Shown piece after piece: positions 9,862 to 18,537 of a DNA stretch of 64,000 bases (position 1 is the first letter of the stretch; every line of letters starts with the position of its first letter). The notes under the pieces are model-generated. The model ran no database searches. It saw only the letters and a list, made by a program, of their open reading frames with translations, and had not been told where the DNA came from. This DNA comes from Sphingobacterium nematocida (GTDB taxonomy: Bacteria; Bacteroidota; Bacteroidia; Sphingobacteriales; Sphingobacteriaceae). The stretch spans positions 39,632-103,631 of the forward strand of contig NZ_FUZF01000020.1 in the NCBI RefSeq assembly GCF_900168125.1. Reading direction: 5' to 3'. A program made the translations under genes and the position numbers.

Positions 9862-10902
9862 ATGAAAAAAGTATTCTCCTTATTATTAGCCGGTATCACC
9901 TTGTTTACGGCTCCTGCCTTAGCCTGTACACGTGTTGTGTACAAGGGACCTAATGGCAACATCATTACTGCACGTAGTATGGATTGGAAAGATGACATCG
10001 CGGCCAACTTATGGGTTTTCCCACGTGGTCTAGAGCGTAATGGCGAAGTAGGTGCACAATCCATAAAATGGAAATCTAAATACGGTTCAGTTATTGCATC
10101 GGCATGGGATATAGCGACTACAGATGGTCTCAATGAAAAGGGGCTGGTAGCTAATGTACTTTGGTTGGTCGAATCTTCCTATCCTAAGTTTGATCCGGTA
10201 GGTTCAAAACATGGTTTAACTATATCGGCCTGGGCACAGTATGTATTAGACAATTATGCTACAGTACAAGAGGCTGTGGTAGATCTAGGGAGGGAATCTT
10301 TTGTAGTCGTTAGTGATTATATTCCTGGGACACAGAAATTCACGACGTTGCATTTGTCGCTATCGGATGCTACAGGTGACAATGCAATCCTAGAGTATAT
10401 TAATGGCAAATTGATTATTCACCATAGTCCTAAGTACACGGTAATGACGAATTCACCTGTGTTTGAGGAGCAATTGGCCCTCAATAAGTACTGGGAAGGA
10501 ATACCTGGGACAGTAATGCTACCAGGCACTAATCGTGCTGCTGATCGTTTCGTGCGTGCATCATACTACATCAATGCCATACCACAGACAGATGATACAC
10601 GTACATCGGTAGCGAGTGTGTTTTCTGTAATACGTAATTGCTCTGTTCCATTCGGAATTAGTTCTGAAAAAGAACCTAATATATCATCGACCCGTTGGAG
10701 GTCTGTAGCGGATCAAAAGAATAAAGTATACTACTTTGAAACGGTGCTTACGCCAAATACATTTTGGGTAGACCTTAAAAAGTTCAATCTGGCGGAAGGT
10801 GCTAAGACAATGATGCTTGATTTAAAGGAATTTTCGACATTCAATGGTCTTTCAGACGCTAACTTTAAGGAAGCTAAACCATTTAAGTTTATGGGTATTT
10901 AA
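9862..10902 (+). CDS. Exported linear amide C-N hydrolase (choloylglycine hydrolase / penicillin V acylase family)
   Basis: The 346-residue protein has a signal peptide ending PALA, leaving Cys22 as the new N-terminus, the nucleophile expected of an Ntn hydrolase of the choloylglycine/penicillin V acylase family. The downstream ARSMDWKDD motif supplies the conserved Arg and Asp residues near the active site. Such enzymes hydrolyse amide bonds in bile-salt conjugates, penicillin V or N-acyl homoserine lactones; the natural substrate here cannot be told. Periplasmic location follows from the signal peptide, and signal cleavage itself would activate the enzyme. It has its own promoter and terminator, so it is probably a separate unit from the SusCD genes. 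Confidence 0.88.
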   Translation: MKKVFSLLLAGITLFTAPALACTRVVYKGPNGNIITARSMDWKDDIAANLWVFPRGLERNGEVGAQSIKWKSKYGSVIASAWDIATTDGLNEKGLVANVLWLVESSYPKFDPVGSKHGLTISAWAQYVLDNYATVQEAVVDLGRESFVVVSDYIPGTQKFTTLHLSLSDATGDNAILEYINGKLIIHHSPKYTVMTNSPVFEEQLALNKYWEGIPGTVMLPGTNRAADRFVRASYYINAIPQTDDTRTSVASVFSVIRNCSVPFGISSEKEPNISSTRWRSVADQKNKVYYFETVLTPNTFWVDLKKFNLAEGAKTMMLDLKEFSTFNGLSDANFKEAKPFKFMGI

Positions 10903-10962
10903 CTGTAGCGGCGGGCTATATTCTACCATTCAAATACTAGCAAGAGGGATAGAAAGCTATAT

Positions 10963-10996
10963 ATCGCCATCTCGTTTTCGGATGGCGATTTTTTTG
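10963..10996 (+). terminator. Rho-independent terminator after the Ntn hydrolase gene
   Basis: A 9-bp perfect stem (ATCGCCATC with GATGGCGAT) and a following T run at 10990-10995 form a textbook terminator. Confidence 0.85.
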
Positions 10997-11138
10997 GATC
11001 TAAGTGGATGAGGAGAGCTACAAGATTCGCGTTTATGTTACGACGTAATTATATGGTGTGTAAAGACGAATTTATGCAGGTTTGGTGATTTCTAAGTCAA
11101 AATCAGTGAAAACGGATGTATAGGCGCTCGTATTGTAT

Positions 11139-11146
11139 TACCTTTG
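11139..11146 (+). promoter_or_regulatory. -7 promoter element (TACCTTTG) for the Bcr/CflA exporter
   Basis: Exact TAnnTTTG match ending 27 bp before the chosen ATG at 11174. Because transcription would begin about 11150, it argues against a TTG start at 11144. Confidence 0.6.
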
Positions 11147-11173
11147 CGACTTGATCAAAAAAAGAAAGTATAC

Positions 11174-12340
11174 ATGGCGAATAAAGAGAAAAGCAATTTC
11201 CTGTTCTTGGTCTATTTGGCGGGGTTGAGTGTTATAGGTTTTTTGGCGACCGATATGTACTTACCTGCATTTGATAAAATGCGTGCGGATCTTGATACGA
11301 GTAAAAATAGTATCAGTGCGAGCCTTACGCTATTTCTGGCTGGGTATGCGATAGCACAATTGCTGTGGGGACCCTTGGCTGATAAGATCGGTAAGCCTCG
11401 TTCGATCTTGATGGGGCTTGGAATATTTACAGCGGCTTCACTTTCGATTTACTTTACTTATGATGTAACGGTGCTACTAGCACTTCGTTTGGTACAGGCT
11501 ATTGGGGTCTGTGCGGCGGCAGTGAGCTGGCAGGCACTAGTGATCGAACGCTATCCGGCAGAGCAGACAAATAAAGTGTTTGCGACTATCATGCCACTGG
11601 TAGCTTTGTCTCCGGCATTGGCTCCGCTGTTGGGGGTGTTTCTACTGGATCATTTTAACTGGCGATCTATCTTTATCGTGTTAGCTTTTATTGCTTTACC
11701 ATTAATGATCTATACGCTTACGTTAGAATCGAAAACAACAGTAGGGCATGGCTCGGAACCGAAGAAAAAGGGTGAGTCGTATATACAGTTGCTGCAATCT
11801 AGGACCTATATCGGTAATGTGATGATCTATGCGGTCTGTTCGGGGGCATTCTTTGCTTGGTTGACAGGTTCGCCATTTTTTTTAAAAGAACTGGGGTATA
11901 ATGAAGGACAGATCGGTTTCAGTTTTGTGCCACAGACGATTGCGTTTATGTTGGGCGGATATGGGTATAGGGCACTGTCGGACCGGATGGAAGGAAGACG
12001 TATTCTGCCTTTCTTGCTGGTTCTTTATTCGGTTGCGGTGATCGGTGTCTTGGCTATTACTCTGATTACAACGCCTACATTGGTTATGTTATTGATTCCT
12101 TTTTGCTTGATGGCCCTTGCAAACGGAGCTTGTTATCCAATTGTGGTGGCTCAGGCGATGAAGCTATTCCCGAATAGTCTTGGTAAAGCTTCGGCTTTGC
12201 AGAATGCTTTGCAGTTAGGAACTTGTTTTCTCGCCAGTGGTATTGTATCGCTATTTTCAAGTAACGCATTATTAACTACTGCTTTGGTGGTGGTAGGTAC
12301 GATTCCTTTTGTAATTATAGGTTTTAGGTTGTCCAAGTAA
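11174..12340 (+). CDS. MFS drug-resistance exporter, Bcr/CflA family
   Basis: The 388-residue protein has about 12 membrane segments and the Bcr/CflA signature: the first helix runs into ATDMYLPAFDKM, and the loop 2-3 motif reads GPLADKIGKPRSILMG. This DHA1 subfamily exports drugs such as bicyclomycin or chloramphenicol, or amino acids and peptides, in exchange for protons. I chose the ATG at 11174; an upstream TTG at 11144 overlaps the likely promoter. It is a single gene, convergent with a methyltransferase and separated from it by a bidirectional terminator. Family confident; substrate unknown. Confidence 0.9.
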   Translation: MANKEKSNFLFLVYLAGLSVIGFLATDMYLPAFDKMRADLDTSKNSISASLTLFLAGYAIAQLLWGPLADKIGKPRSILMGLGIFTAASLSIYFTYDVTVLLALRLVQAIGVCAAAVSWQALVIERYPAEQTNKVFATIMPLVALSPALAPLLGVFLLDHFNWRSIFIVLAFIALPLMIYTLTLESKTTVGHGSEPKKKGESYIQLLQSRTYIGNVMIYAVCSGAFFAWLTGSPFFLKELGYNEGQIGFSFVPQTIAFMLGGYGYRALSDRMEGRRILPFLLVLYSVAVIGVLAITLITTPTLVMLLIPFCLMALANGACYPIVVAQAMKLFPNSLGKASALQNALQLGTCFLASGIVSLFSSNALLTTALVVVGTIPFVIIGFRLSK

Positions 12341-12356
12341 CTATAAGGTGTACCAT

Positions 12357-12387
12357 AAAGGGCTTGAGGAAATACCTCAAGCCCTTT
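12357..12387. terminator. Bidirectional terminator between convergent genes
   Basis: A 13-bp perfect inverted repeat (AAAGGGCTTGAGG with its complement, 5-base loop) lies between the convergent exporter and methyltransferase genes. Both flanks carry A/T runs, so it can serve both strands. Confidence 0.8.
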
Positions 12388-12406
12388 ATGATTATAGAGG
12401 AATGTG

Positions 12407-13207
12407 TTATTTTTTTTCTGCAACGAGGGCATATACCATCGGGATTTTATCCGCTAGATGGTATATTCTATACTTCTTACGTTCAAATTCAACAGTTTTA
12501 TTGAAACAATCGTAAGGGGAGTAGTCAAACTCGTCAAAAGATTTGAGTTCGAGGCCACTGTTCAATAAACTATTGAGAACTTCACCGAGTCCATGGTTCC
12601 AGCAGATATAGTCTTGGCTGATGGAGGCTTCCTTGTCGGCGTATGTGCCTGTTTCAGATTCGACAATAGCGCCGGAATTGAAGTATCTGTAGCCAATGCT
12701 TTCAAAATTATCATCAAACATCCATACGACTGGATGGAACTCTGCAAAAATAAGTTGTCCTCCAGGTTTTAGGAACTTCGAAATCACTTGGGCCCATTTG
12801 TCCAGATCCGGAAGCCAACCGATTACACCGTAACTAGTGTATACGATGTCGAATGTTTCATCAAGATGGTTGGGAAGATCATAGATATCACAGCAAATAA
12901 ATCTGGTGTCGGTATGAAGTTTCTGTGCGATTTGACGCGCACTATCTATGGCTTTGTCGGATAGGTCGACCCCTGTAACGGTGGCACCTAATCGGCTCAA
13001 CGAGATGCTATCCTGGCCAAAGTGACATTGTAGATGGAGTATGGATTTGCCTCGTACGTCTCCAAGTAACTTTAACTCGATATCATTGAGCGAGTTGTTT
13101 CCACTAAGGAAACCTTCCATGTCGTAAAAATCGGAATTTAGGTGTGTCTCGGTTCTGTTGTTCCAGGACTGGCGGTTTACCGCTACGTAATTTTGTTCTG
13201 TGCTCAT
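12407..13207 (-). CDS. Class I SAM-dependent methyltransferase
   Basis: The 266-residue protein has the Rossmann-fold motifs of class I methyltransferases: the glycine-containing motif I around LHLQCHFGQDSISLSRLGA, an acidic motif II (VTGVDLSDKAI), and YTSYGVIGWLPD as motif IV. The overall pattern resembles UbiE/Methyltransf_25-type small-molecule enzymes. Substrate unknown. The ATG at 13207 has a purine-rich AAAAGGG just upstream, while the longer frame would need TTG, so the shorter start is preferred. It lies 107 bp downstream of the copper-type operon on the same strand but nothing ties it to that system. Confidence 0.8.
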   Translation of the reverse strand: MSTEQNYVAVNRQSWNNRTETHLNSDFYDMEGFLSGNNSLNDIELKLLGDVRGKSILHLQCHFGQDSISLSRLGATVTGVDLSDKAIDSARQIAQKLHTDTRFICCDIYDLPNHLDETFDIVYTSYGVIGWLPDLDKWAQVISKFLKPGGQLIFAEFHPVVWMFDDNFESIGYRYFNSGAIVESETGTYADKEASISQDYICWNHGLGEVLNSLLNSGLELKSFDEFDYSPYDCFNKTVEFERKKYRIYHLADKIPMVYALVAEKK

Positions 13208-13314
13208 TTTACCCTTTTTGATATTCTCATTGTCGCCCAATGCGACAACAGCGATACAATTTACAATTTATTGGGAAATAAAGTATAGTTGGCATGTGAA
13301 AAAACGAGAGGCGA

Positions 13315-14346
13315 TCAGGGCGTATTGACAAAACTTTCGTCACTGAGGGTATGGAGAAACGAAATAATGGCTGCTTTCTCTTGTGGGGTCATTGGGATCC
13401 TACTCCCATTTTTCTTTAAAATCGGATCAAGGTTGTCGCTGTGTAGTACGCCCTTGTCAAAATAGTCTAAAACGGCTTGAAGGGTTTTAAATTGACCAAA
13501 ACTGCCATAAGGCGCAGTGTAGGCGATATTACGTAAACTGGGGACACGAAAGCTCATGTAGTCGGCTGAGGTACCAGTGACCCGCGCTCGGCCAGCCTCG
13601 TCAGTGCTCGGGTTTAAAGGAAAACCTACATTTCGAAAGCTTTGGTCGGTAAATAACTCACCACTGTGGCAATTGGCGCATTTGCTGTTGAACAACCGGT
13701 AACCCCAGGCCTCGCTTTCACTAAACTGCTCTCCTTGGTTTTGTCTTACTCTGTCATATTTGCTATTGGCTGATATGAGGGTGTATTCGTATTGGGAAAT
13801 GCTTTTATATATCCGGTCGGGGGTAATCTCCCGATCCCCAAATGCCTTTTGAAAGAGCCTGGGGTAATCTTTGTCCGTTTGGAGCTTCCTTATTACCTCC
13901 AAGATAGAAGAATTCATCTCTTCATGGGTAATAATGGGTACTAAGGGTTGTTTTTCCAATTCCCGCTTGTTGCCATCCCAATTGTAGTGTTTGATAAAAG
14001 CTAGATTTTGTATAGGTGGGGTGTTGCGCAGACCTACGCGGTCGTAAATTCCGATGGCTTGCTCCTGTTTGTCTGTAAAAGCATGAGCTTGTTGGTGGCA
14101 ACTGCCACAAGATATGGTATTGTTGCCGCTGAGTTTTTTTTCATGAAATAGCTTCTTGCCCAGTTCTACACCGTATTGGGTAGGCGTGTTTCGGTATACA
14201 GCTTCATTAAAGGAAGGGAATCCTCTTGGGATATATAGCTGTATTTCTGGATTGTCGATAGCTGTTTTTTCTTCTGCGACTTCGCGCCTACAGGCTAAGG
14301 CCAACACAATCAAGGCTAAGGATAGGAGACCAATTGCTTTTTTCAT
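13315..14346 (-). CDS. Di-heme cytochrome c peroxidase-like lipoprotein, MbnH/MauG-type
   Basis: The 343-residue protein has a lipobox ending at Cys19 (LALAC) and two heme c sites, Cys80-Gly-Ser-Cys83-His84 and Cys223-Ala-Asn-Cys226-His227, in the spacing of bacterial cytochrome c peroxidase/MauG proteins. The usual PYFHDGS motif near residue 280 is replaced by PYGSFGQF. It is immediately downstream of an MbnP-like gene (53 bp). In known pairs MbnH is a di-heme enzyme that oxidises a Trp of MbnP to kynurenine, so I read it as an MbnH-type protein-modifying enzyme rather than a simple H2O2 scavenger. A plain cytochrome c peroxidase remains possible. Last gene of the proposed copper operon. Confidence 0.82.
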   Translation of the reverse strand: MKKAIGLLSLALIVLALACRREVAEEKTAIDNPEIQLYIPRGFPSFNEAVYRNTPTQYGVELGKKLFHEKKLSGNNTISCGSCHQQAHAFTDKQEQAIGIYDRVGLRNTPPIQNLAFIKHYNWDGNKRELEKQPLVPIITHEEMNSSILEVIRKLQTDKDYPRLFQKAFGDREITPDRIYKSISQYEYTLISANSKYDRVRQNQGEQFSESEAWGYRLFNSKCANCHSGELFTDQSFRNVGFPLNPSTDEAGRARVTGTSADYMSFRVPSLRNIAYTAPYGSFGQFKTLQAVLDYFDKGVLHSDNLDPILKKNGSRIPMTPQEKAAIISFLHTLSDESFVNTP

Positions 14347-14399
14347 GTACTAGAGTATAAAAGTGGGGCCGCAGCGTAATACGGCCCCATATAACGGAT

Positions 14400-15278
14400 T
14401 TAGTTTTTGACACTGGTAATAGAAAATATGCCGGATTTGTCCGATTCTCCGTTGCCACCGAGATTGTTTACAAATTCGACCATTCCATCGGCAGTGTGGA
14501 TACTGGGCGTAGCATTTCCAGCGCCTAATTTGATCGTTTTAGTCTTTCCGCTCAACAGCTTGTCAAAGTCGGCTCGGATGTTTATTATAGGCGAGCCTTT
14601 GCCGACAATAGCTGTTTCGGATAGGGAGAGTGTAATGTCTCGATAGGCATTGACACCGGGTATGTAGGTGGAAGGATCCTCCCTTTTGCCGTCTAAAGTA
14701 CTGCCGGTATGTATAGAAAGTGCTTTCTTATCGGTATCATAGAACCCTTCGATCTTGGTAAAGCGGTATCCCGTACCCCATTCCCACATCATCTTAGTAT
14801 CGTTAGCACCTGCTGTCGTATAAAACTTAGGAAAGCGTACCTCATCAAGGGTGTTTAATTCCTGTTTGACACCAAGTCCGAATTTTAGCTGTTTGTAATC
14901 CCCAGAAGGGATGTTGGATAATACATAGTCTAAAGTGGTAACTTTGGAATGATCGATCACGGTAGCGCCATTGTCTAGGTTATTGATATTATACGGCACT
15001 TCCTGGCCGTCGGTTTTAATCAATCTAATATTACTGATCACATACTTGAGTTCAGAAAATTGATGTGTCTGGTTTTCAGTAGAAGTATTGATTGTAGCAG
15101 TGGAAGAATTTTTGTCACCCAATACAATGGTTTTGTCTTTGAATGTATTGTCAAAATGAAGTGTTACATTATTGGCAGAAGGCTCACTCTTATCATTGGC
15201 AGAAGGGTCACTCTTATCGCAAGAGATTAGGGTTACGGAGAGTGCAGATGCAAATAGGATGTTTGTTAAATTTTTCAT
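14400..15278 (-). CDS. MbnP-like copper-binding lipoprotein
   Basis: The 292-residue lipoprotein (lipobox LISC, Cys20) has the MbnP/CorA-related pattern: the early FSELKYVISNIRLI strand-loop, then MMWEWGTGYRFTKIEGFY with Trp165 and Trp167, then LSIHTGST with a candidate copper-ligand His190. In characterised relatives a Trp in this region is oxidised to kynurenine and helps bind copper. A 24-bp tandem duplication encodes an eight-residue repeat (DKSDPSAN, DKSEPSAN) directly after the lipobox, acting as a tether. It lies between a TonB receptor gene (23 bp upstream) and the di-heme enzyme gene. Family call from motifs; modification and copper binding are inferred. Confidence 0.82.
   Translation of the reverse strand: MKNLTNILFASALSVTLISCDKSDPSANDKSEPSANNVTLHFDNTFKDKTIVLGDKNSSTATINTSTENQTHQFSELKYVISNIRLIKTDGQEVPYNINNLDNGATVIDHSKVTTLDYVLSNIPSGDYKQLKFGLGVKQELNTLDEVRFPKFYTTAGANDTKMMWEWGTGYRFTKIEGFYDTDKKALSIHTGSTLDGKREDPSTYIPGVNAYRDITLSLSETAIVGKGSPIINIRADFDKLLSGKTKTIKLGAGNATPSIHTADGMVEFVNNLGGNGESDKSGIFSITSVKN
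15171..15218 (-). repeat. Two-copy 24-bp tandem repeat in the lipoprotein linker
   Basis: Two 24-bp units, 15171-15194 and 15195-15218, differ at one position. They encode the repeated DKSxPSAN linker just after the lipidated cysteine of the MbnP-like protein. The pattern suggests a recent slip-strand duplication that lengthens the tether. Confidence 0.9.
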
Positions 15279-15301
15279 TGTGATTTACTTTAGTTTGATA
15301 T

Positions 15302-17290
15302 TTAAAAATTGATTTTTGCAGAAGTGAATACATTTCTTCCCATTCGTGGAATATTGCCCCAATCGGCATAGGTGCTATAATAGGCGTTTAAGATATTCTC
15401 GGCACCGACTTGCAATGTGATTTTGAAGCTTCGGATAGGAAGAAGGTAATCAGCCGATAGGTTCCAGATGCGATAAGCAGGAGTTTTGTCTTCACCGTAT
15501 TCCGGACTATAATGCCGTTGTACGGCGTCGCCTTGAAGTGAGGTCTGTACTCCAAATCGCTTGTGCATGTAATGTAGACTACTCTGGTAGCTCAATGGAC
15601 GAATAAATGGTAGATTACCTCCCTTACCGTCAGTTGCCTTTGCATAGGTCAGGCTACCTTTCCAATGCAGATGAGTTAGAATATCATAGTGTCCACTTAC
15701 AGCTAGATTGAAGATATTCGCGTGATCTATGGCGGTGTATCCTTTTACCCCCACTGATTGGTAGTTCATCGGGCTCCCCATGCTCAGTATCTTGCCTACG
15801 ATATAGTCTTGAATATAGAAGTAATTGACTTTAGCCTGTAGGCTCATCCGATCTGTTTTATATCCAATGTTGGCATTGGTTTCGTACGATACTTCGTTTT
15901 TCAGGTTTGGATTACCGATATAATCGTATCGATCAAAGCTATTGTATATATAGTAACCATAGGCTTCTGATATAGAAGGAGCCCGGTGTCCGTACCCCGT
16001 ACCAGCACTGATGTCGAACTGATTTATCTGGAGGTGATAGCTAGCATGTAAACCCGGTAATATCCGGGTCTTTTGTTGCGGAGCCCCAGGATGAAAGATC
16101 CAGTTGAACTCGGCATATTTGGAGTGGTTATAGTTGAGACCTAACGAACCTCCGATTATGACCTGACTGCGGTCTGACAGATTCCAGGAATTATTGTTGG
16201 ACAAGCCGGCAAATCTTGTGGTAATCCAAGGCCAACTGTAGGCAAACATGGTACGCTGGCTGCGATCTTGCGGATACATGCGCATCTCGGCTATGGAGAG
16301 GTTGTCATAGGCGTTGAGCTGTATCTCTGAGGCGTAAGAGCCGCGTTTGAGTGCTATTTTAGAAAGTAGGCCATAGGTTGTGCTCCACCCCGGCATATCC
16401 ATGTGTACGAGGTTCTCAGGCCGTGTGGTGTCGTCCATATAATGCTCGATGGCATTGAAATAAATCTTACTGTCCCAGAACTGTATCAGGCCATTGTCAA
16501 ACAACTGTTTGTAGGATGCTGAGGTAATAATGGCACGTGATAACCAGAGGTCCATCGGGAGGGCAGGAAACCCTACGTCTTTGGCTTTGTCGTATATGGC
16601 ATCTACACGTAAGGCAGAACGCTCACCTGTTTTGAATGCCAAGCCTAAAGAGCTGTTGAATTTGTTAAACTGGGAATGCTTTACTTCTTTATTATTACCA
16701 TCATAATAGTTTTTGGCATTACGAAAGGAGACGCTACCATCAGCAGCAAACTTCTGAGTGGAATAGGAAAGGTCTGCTAGGTTAAAGAACTGTTTGTTGT
16801 TGAATTCGAACCCCGTCTGATAACTGCCATTTACCTTTTTTTGGTTTCCAAATGCGGTGTTCTTACGCTGAAGATCGATGCTACCAGCTACGGTAGCACC
16901 ATGTAGGTTTCCTTCTTGTCCAGATTTTATAGTTATGGAAGAAAGGTTATTGGTCTCGATATAGGAGGTGATCGGGTCCATTTTATCGGTACAAGCTCCA
17001 AATACATGCATACCATCGATGGTAACGGAAGATCGCTCTGAACTCATATTGTTTAGCATAGGTTCCCAGGCGTAGGCACCACGCTTGATAAAGCTGATGC
17101 TTTGCGAGGAAGCTAAGAACTCATCTATTGTTACTGCTAGTTTTATGTCAGTTTTTATCTTTTTTCTTCCCTGGACACTTACTTTGACTTCTTCTAGCAT
17201 TTTGCTGGTGTCACGCTTAGGGATGGTATCTTGGCCCATAACACTACTGATTGTTAACAACAGCACAAAAAGGACATTAATAGATTTCAT
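15302..17290 (-). CDS. TonB-dependent receptor with OprC-like copper site
   Basis: The 662-residue receptor has a cleavable signal (about residues 1-19), a plug domain (about 45-140) and a 22-strand-type barrel ending in Phe. The plug contains GACTDKMDPITSYIE with Cys100 and Met104 (CxxxM), and the barrel contains IEHYMDD with His283 and Met285 (HxM). In the Pseudomonas aeruginosa copper receptor OprC a CxxxM plus HxM site binds copper, so both halves of that signature are present. No STN domain is present and no sigma factor is adjacent, so regulation must be elsewhere. It sits 23 bp upstream of the MbnP-like gene. Receptor certain; copper specificity likely. Confidence 0.88.
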   Translation of the reverse strand: MKSINVLFVLLLTISSVMGQDTIPKRDTSKMLEEVKVSVQGRKKIKTDIKLAVTIDEFLASSQSISFIKRGAYAWEPMLNNMSSERSSVTIDGMHVFGACTDKMDPITSYIETNNLSSITIKSGQEGNLHGATVAGSIDLQRKNTAFGNQKKVNGSYQTGFEFNNKQFFNLADLSYSTQKFAADGSVSFRNAKNYYDGNNKEVKHSQFNKFNSSLGLAFKTGERSALRVDAIYDKAKDVGFPALPMDLWLSRAIITSASYKQLFDNGLIQFWDSKIYFNAIEHYMDDTTRPENLVHMDMPGWSTTYGLLSKIALKRGSYASEIQLNAYDNLSIAEMRMYPQDRSQRTMFAYSWPWITTRFAGLSNNNSWNLSDRSQVIIGGSLGLNYNHSKYAEFNWIFHPGAPQQKTRILPGLHASYHLQINQFDISAGTGYGHRAPSISEAYGYYIYNSFDRYDYIGNPNLKNEVSYETNANIGYKTDRMSLQAKVNYFYIQDYIVGKILSMGSPMNYQSVGVKGYTAIDHANIFNLAVSGHYDILTHLHWKGSLTYAKATDGKGGNLPFIRPLSYQSSLHYMHKRFGVQTSLQGDAVQRHYSPEYGEDKTPAYRIWNLSADYLLPIRSFKITLQVGAENILNAYYSTYADWGNIPRMGRNVFTSAKINF

Positions 17291-17397
17291 ATGTAAATAA
17301 TTATTTTATGAGCTCGCAAGCTCGGTTTGACTTTTAATGGTCATATGGAATACTCATAGGTATTTCTGTTGGGTATTAAACTGAGTATTTCATAGAT

Positions 17398-18315
17398 TTA
17401 GAATAATATATCAATATGTAGTTCGCTTTTGATTCCTTCAACACCTGGTGTAAAGTCATCGGGTACTACTGTGCCTTTGACAATACGTCCTTGTTGATTC
17501 AGTAGAATGAAGTTTAGGGTCCAATTGCCAGTCATAGTATAATTGACGACCCCGTGGTAGAGTCGATCGCTCCCTTGTATAAGGTCTTTATTATTGGGCG
17601 AGGAGTGGTTGCCCATGGATGGTTCGGGCATCCTGGGATCCAGCTCTAGGGTGTATCCCTCCACCTGACTGTAAGAATAGAGTGCCGGATTTGGTAAAAC
17701 ATCGGTATGAGTCACTTTAGGTCGGTTGTATTTGTATATGCCAGCTGTAAGTTCGTTTTCGGCTACTTTAGGTTTTTGAGGGGCTATAAGAGCGATAAAG
17801 TATTGCTCCCCATCGGATCCTATAAAGCTCTTCATATTCAGGTTTTTATTGTTTTGTTGACGTACCTGTATACTTTGTTGATTTGTGTGCTGCTGTATAC
17901 CTGTCGTAAAACCAATATGAAGATTCCAGTTAAGCGTAGTGCTGCTTTCGTCTGTAAACACCACGTACCCTTCGAAATAGCCTTCATGAGCTTGGTTCAC
18001 GAGCTGATAGCTATGGGGGCAGGAGCTAGGGGGCTGATTACCGTTTGTCAGTATTGGAAGGAGGGTCATAGCCGATACAGCAGGCTGTCCTTGACCTTGG
18101 ACTTTTAAACGTATTTCGTTATAGCCTTTATAGAGCTGTCCTCCAAGGGCTTCGATACGAACGGTGTATGGCCCATTTGTAAAACTTGTGACCTCTTCGA
18201 ATTGGCCCAGTTCTGGGACTATGGCATCTATCTCTGCCTCGTAGTCTGTTTTTCCTTTGGTGCATGAGTTAAGGGCACAGCAAAGCACTGTTAGAAAAAG
18301 TATAATTTTTTCCAT
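17398..18315 (-). CDS. Lipoprotein with two YtkA/FixH-like domains
   Basis: The 305-residue lipoprotein (lipobox LNSC, Cys18) has two related beta-sandwich regions, about residues 45-140 and 215-305. The second carries LDPRMPEPSMGNHSSPNN followed by MTGNWTLNFILL, the pattern of YtkA-like/FixH-related domains, in which Met and His residues often bind copper. The first has a partly matching TLLPILTNGN and CPHSY segment. It lies 107 bp upstream of the OprC-like receptor on the same strand. A periplasmic or outer-membrane copper chaperone is the best guess. The fold assignment is moderate, the function inferred. A TATTTTTG at 18487-18494 could give it an additional promoter. Confidence 0.65.
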   Translation of the reverse strand: MEKIILFLTVLCCALNSCTKGKTDYEAEIDAIVPELGQFEEVTSFTNGPYTVRIEALGGQLYKGYNEIRLKVQGQGQPAVSAMTLLPILTNGNQPPSSCPHSYQLVNQAHEGYFEGYVVFTDESSTTLNWNLHIGFTTGIQQHTNQQSIQVRQQNNKNLNMKSFIGSDGEQYFIALIAPQKPKVAENELTAGIYKYNRPKVTHTDVLPNPALYSYSQVEGYTLELDPRMPEPSMGNHSSPNNKDLIQGSDRLYHGVVNYTMTGNWTLNFILLNQQGRIVKGTVVPDDFTPGVEGIKSELHIDILF

Positions 18316-18486
18316 TAGAATAAGTTTTAATCATTTTTCTTTCCTAGCAGCGCTTTAGAACAGTCTGCGACCGTATCGTACGACAACTATGGAAGGTGTA
18401 ATAAATAATGCTGGAATGGGTAGATGTATCGTTATATGGGGCGTCTAGGTACTGCGCAAACAGAACAAGGCAATACAAGGACAGAT

Positions 18487-18494
18487 CAAAAATA
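18487..18494 (-). promoter_or_regulatory. Possible internal -7 element (TATTTTTG) of the copper cluster
   Basis: Exact TAnnTTTG on the minus strand, 172 bp upstream of the YtkA-like lipoprotein start and just past the end of the three-Cys gene. No good -33 element is evident, so this is a weak candidate for a secondary promoter. Confidence 0.3.
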
Positions 18495-18537
18495 GATAGC
18501 CCGTGTAAGATACTATTACCCTAAAGGGAGTCGGTGA

